NCBI RefSeq assembly: GCF_026340655.1
Contig: NZ_JAPEOZ010000001.1
Location: forward strand, 7,874,001-7,938,000
Reading direction: 5' to 3'
Origin: Streptomyces sp. NBC_01275
Lineage (GTDB): Bacteria; Actinomycetota; Actinomycetes; Streptomycetales; Streptomycetaceae
Length of the DNA stretch: 64,000 nucleotides
The notes under the pieces are model-generated. The model was not told where the DNA came from, did not search any database, and saw nothing but the letters and a program-made list of their open reading frames with translations. Made by a program: the position numbers and the translations under genes. Positions 61,359 to 64,000 of this stretch are shown here, piece after piece. The first letter of the stretch is position 1. Every line of letters begins with the position of its first letter.

Positions 61359-62588
61359 TTGTCCGCTCGTCCTCTCGTGCTCGTCGTTTCTCCTGGCGAC
61401 GAGACCTACCGCGGCTACTGCCTGGAGCAGGTGGCCGCCGCGTACGACGTCGTCCTGCTCACCGGCACCGAGCCGTCGTGGGAGAAGCCGTTCATCGTCG
61501 ACCACACCGTGGTCGATCTGAGCGACCCTGCAGCGCTGCTCGCCGGCGGCCGGGCGCTGGCCGAGCACCATGACCTTGCCGGCGTGGTCACCTGGGACGA
61601 GTGGCACCTCGTCCCAACCGCCCGTCTCGCCCGCGCGCTCGGTCTGTCCTCGACGTCCGTCGAGGTGATGCGGGCCTGTCGCAACAAGGCCACCGCCCGG
61701 GCTCTGTTCGCCCGCCACGGCGTGCCCTCGGCCGCCTCGATAGGGGCGCGGACTCTACTGGAGGCTGGCCTGGCGACGATGACCCTCGGCCTGCCGGCGG
61801 TCATCAAGCCCGCGGCCTTCGCGGGCAGCATCGGCGTGATCCGCGTCGACCGGCCCGAAGAACTGCCCGCCGCGTTCGCGTTCGCCTCGGCCGGAGCGAG
61901 CCGCAGTCGCGAGGACACCGGCGTCCTGGTCGAGGAGTACCTCGACGGACCGGAAGTCTCCGTCGAATGCGTCACCCACCGCGGCGCGACCACGGCGGTC
62001 GCCGTGACCCGCAAGCACCTGGGCCCCACCCCGTACTTCGACGAAACCGGCCACACCGTCGATGCCTCCGACCCGCTCCTGGCCCAGGTCGCCCCGGCCG
62101 CCGCTGCTGCGGTCAAGGCCCTGGGGATCACCGACGGCGTGCAGCACGTCGAGATGCGCCTGGTGGACGGTCGGCCGCGGTTGATCGAGGTCAATGCCAG
62201 GATCGGCGGCGACATGATCGGCCACCTTGTCCGTCTGGCCACCGGCATAGACCTGCCCCGGGCCGCCGCCGATCTCGCCTGCGGCCGAGCGCCGGACCTC
62301 ACCCCGACCCGCAGCGGGGCCGCGGGCATCCGCATGCTCTACCCGGATACCTCCGGCACCCTGACCGCCCGGCACATCAACCAGCCCTTCGCCGCCCACA
62401 CTCCCTGGCTGCGCCAAGTGCAGTGGATCCACGAGATCGGCGAGGAGCTCGTCCTGTCGCCCGACGGCGACCTGTTCACCGCCCGGGCCGGGTTCTACAT
62501 CGTCACCGGCCGCACCACCGCCGAGGTCACCGAACGCCTCGACACCGCCGCCGACGAGATCACCGTCACCACGAGGGCAGACCGATGA
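61359..62588 (+). CDS. ATP-grasp ligase (carboxylate-amine ligase type)
   Basis: A 409-aa enzyme. CRNKATARALFARHGVPSAA near residue 110 and LPAVIKPAAFAGSIGVIRVD near 145 form the first ATP-binding lobe; VLVEEYLDGPEVSVECVTHR near 190 and RLIEVNARIGGDMIGHL near 280 give the E-x-N metal site. It fits L-amino-acid ligases such as BacD, which join amino acids through acyl phosphate. TTG start at 61359 with GGAG about 9 bases upstream. It overlaps a DUF317 gene downstream. The product is unknown. Confidence 0.85.
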   Translation: MSARPLVLVVSPGDETYRGYCLEQVAAAYDVVLLTGTEPSWEKPFIVDHTVVDLSDPAALLAGGRALAEHHDLAGVVTWDEWHLVPTARLARALGLSSTSVEVMRACRNKATARALFARHGVPSAASIGARTLLEAGLATMTLGLPAVIKPAAFAGSIGVIRVDRPEELPAAFAFASAGASRSREDTGVLVEEYLDGPEVSVECVTHRGATTAVAVTRKHLGPTPYFDETGHTVDASDPLLAQVAPAAAAAVKALGITDGVQHVEMRLVDGRPRLIEVNARIGGDMIGHLVRLATGIDLPRAAADLACGRAPDLTPTRSGAAGIRMLYPDTSGTLTARHINQPFAAHTPWLRQVQWIHEIGEELVLSPDGDLFTARAGFYIVTGRTTAEVTERLDTAADEITVTTRADR

Positions 62589-63457
62589 ACCCACAGCCCG
62601 ATTCGCACCACGAGATCGACGGCGACGTCTACGTCTCCCCGCGCCACCTCGCCTCCACCACCGGAACCGGCGACCCCGCCCTCGCCCCGTTGCTCGACCT
62701 CGGCTGGGACCTGCGGTACGACGAGGACTCCAACGTGTACGTGAGCGCTCCCGACCGGCGCGTGCGCCTGGGCTACCTGCCCGAAGGCGAGGACGACGGG
62801 CTCTGGCGCATCAACGCCTACGAGGATTCCTTCGGGCCGCCGGCGTGGGGCGTCTGCTTTAACGACCGCGTTCCCACCGAGTTTGTCCAGGCGTTCACCA
62901 CCATCCTGGCCACGGCATACGAGCAGGGGCCGGATGCTTACCTTGCCCGGCCGATCTCCGGCATCGACGAGCACGATCCCTTCTTCGCGGTCGTGCCGCT
63001 TCTGAAGCAGGGCTGGGAGATCGACCGTCCGCGCTGGGGCGTCTTCGCGGTCCAGGCTCCGGACGGGCTCGCCGGCATGGAGTTCACCACCGGCGACCTC
63101 GATCCGGAAACCGAACTGACCACGCGCGACGCGCGCTGGCAGCTGTGGGCGGGCAAGTCCATCGACCGGCCCGTCTGGTACGCCACGGCCAGCACCGACA
63201 CCCCGGTCGCCCTGCTCACCGCCGTCACCGAGTGCGTCGCCGATCCGGCTCCCCTGCCCCGGTGGCGCGAGGTGACCTCCAGCTACATCAAGGGGATGGC
63301 CCAGCTCACCCCGATCCTCCCGCCGGGCCCGCCGGCTCCCACTCCGCTCGACGTGCAGCGGGCCGTCTCCTCCCGCCGTCCGGCTGCGCTGCCCGCGGCC
63401 AGCGTCCCGCGCTGGAGCACCACCAGCCGACCGGCCCTGCCCGGCCCGCGCCTGTAG
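62585..63457 (+). CDS. Tandem DUF317 protein
   Basis: A 290-aa protein with two DUF317 units: VYVSPRHLASTTGTGDPALA to WGVCFNDRVPTEFVQAFTTI (residues about 15-100) and DPFFAVVPLLKQGWEIDRPR to WYATASTDTPVALLTAVTEC (about 135-220), followed by a Pro/Ser-rich tail. ATG overlaps the ligase stop (ATGA), so a DUF317 gene is coupled to a biosynthetic gene here, which argues that the ligase belongs to the element. Confidence 0.8.
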   Translation: MNPQPDSHHEIDGDVYVSPRHLASTTGTGDPALAPLLDLGWDLRYDEDSNVYVSAPDRRVRLGYLPEGEDDGLWRINAYEDSFGPPAWGVCFNDRVPTEFVQAFTTILATAYEQGPDAYLARPISGIDEHDPFFAVVPLLKQGWEIDRPRWGVFAVQAPDGLAGMEFTTGDLDPETELTTRDARWQLWAGKSIDRPVWYATASTDTPVALLTAVTECVADPAPLPRWREVTSSYIKGMAQLTPILPPGPPAPTPLDVQRAVSSRRPAALPAASVPRWSTTSRPALPGPRL

Positions 63458-63486
63458 GACCAGCCAGATCTCGACCGGAGCCTCTC

Positions 63487-63975
63487 TTGTCCCTGCAAGC
63501 CGCCGAGTTCTTCGCCGAGCTGTGCCTTCCCTTCCACGACCACACCGTTGTTGGCAACACCTACTTCGCTGTCCCGATCCCCGATGCACCGCTGCGGATG
63601 CGGATCGACTTCACCCGCACCATCCACGCAGACACCTACGGAGGGCTGCGTGTCGCCGTCGTTCACCCGGAACGCGGCGAGATCGACGCGGTGGCGCTCA
63701 GCTTCGTGGACCACGGGACCTTCCACCGCCGCGATGAAGCCACCACTACCCGGCCGAACACCAAGCAGTACGGCACATTCGACACCTATCACCGCCCCGG
63801 CCGCCCGCCGTGGGACGGGGCCGTCACCACCGGGCTGCGCGACGCCATCGAGCAGTACACCGCCGTCTGGTTCCCCGGCTCCTGGGCCGCGTCCAGGCCC
63901 AGGCGCTCGGCTGGCCGTACCCCGCGCAGCACTCCCACCCAGCCGGCTACCCCAGTCGTCGGCCGCACCCGCTGA
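63487..63975 (+). CDS. Hypothetical protein
   Basis: A 162-aa protein; TTG start with GGAG 7 bases upstream. Residues 1-120 are alpha/beta (LQAAEFFAELCLPFHDHTVV, MRIDFTRTIHADTYGGLRVA, AIEQYTAVWFPG) with a basic, Pro/Thr-rich tail. No domain recognised. It ends 25 bases before the window edge. Confidence 0.7.
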   Translation: MSLQAAEFFAELCLPFHDHTVVGNTYFAVPIPDAPLRMRIDFTRTIHADTYGGLRVAVVHPERGEIDAVALSFVDHGTFHRRDEATTTRPNTKQYGTFDTYHRPGRPPWDGAVTTGLRDAIEQYTAVWFPGSWAASRPRRSAGRTPRSTPTQPATPVVGRTR

Positions 63976-64000
63976 CCTCCCCCGACGGATCTCTCCTGGG

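Noticed and set aside
1..64000. CRISPR array, insertion sequence, integrase or att site
   Set aside because: No regularly spaced repeats, transposase or recombinase motifs were seen; direct repeats marking element ends could not be established within this window.

Overview
The window is high-GC actinobacterial DNA, almost certainly Streptomyces: coding frames are strongly GC-biased at third positions, GTG and TTG starts are common, genes overlap as ATGA/GTGA, TTA codons are rare, and many products belong to streptomycete families (DUF317, SCO6880/SCO6881-type transfer proteins, DUF4913). No rRNA, tRNA, CRISPR array, transposase, integrase or plasmid replication gene was recognised.

Region 1 (1-23.9 kb) is a defence island. 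A class 1 DISARM operon runs leftwards (drmD, drmMI, drmA, start of drmB). Beside it, a rightward pair encodes an XRE/ImmA-type regulator-protease and a PIN-like protein. Next, a leftward Wadjet/MksBEF-type set (jetA, jetB, jetC, jetD) has a frameshifted jetC whose P-loop lacks the usual Ser/Thr. A Nudix hydrolase and a PD-(D/E)XK plus DUF5655 protein close the island.

Region 2 (23.9-52.9 kb) is a conjugative element. It carries, mostly leftwards, a VirD4/TraG-type coupling protein, a C5 cytosine methyltransferase, a protein with two DnaB N-terminal domains, many DUF317 proteins, a relaxase-like protein without its histidine motif, a VirB4-type ATPase, SCO6880 and SCO6881 family proteins, a VirB8-like protein, a small membrane protein and a C40 peptidase. 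A rightward pair inside it (a 695-aa protein and a GIY-YIG-like protein) stands alone. Several accessory genes here are broken by nonsense changes and frameshifts, or have near-cognate start codons.

Region 3 (52.9-64 kb) reads rightwards from a promoter facing the transfer operon. It holds a DPPY-type DNA methyltransferase, DUF4913, a RelE-like protein, small unknowns, a secreted SH3-like protein, winged-helix regulators, and an MFS exporter with an ATP-grasp ligase that together resemble a small peptide or amino-acid-conjugate cassette. DUF317 and another unknown follow.

A conserved palindrome with a flanking CTATGTTG occurs three times (23.9, 37.4 and 56.5 kb), each just 3' of an accessory gene, and ties the element together. 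Most functional statements are family inferences made by reading, without database searches.
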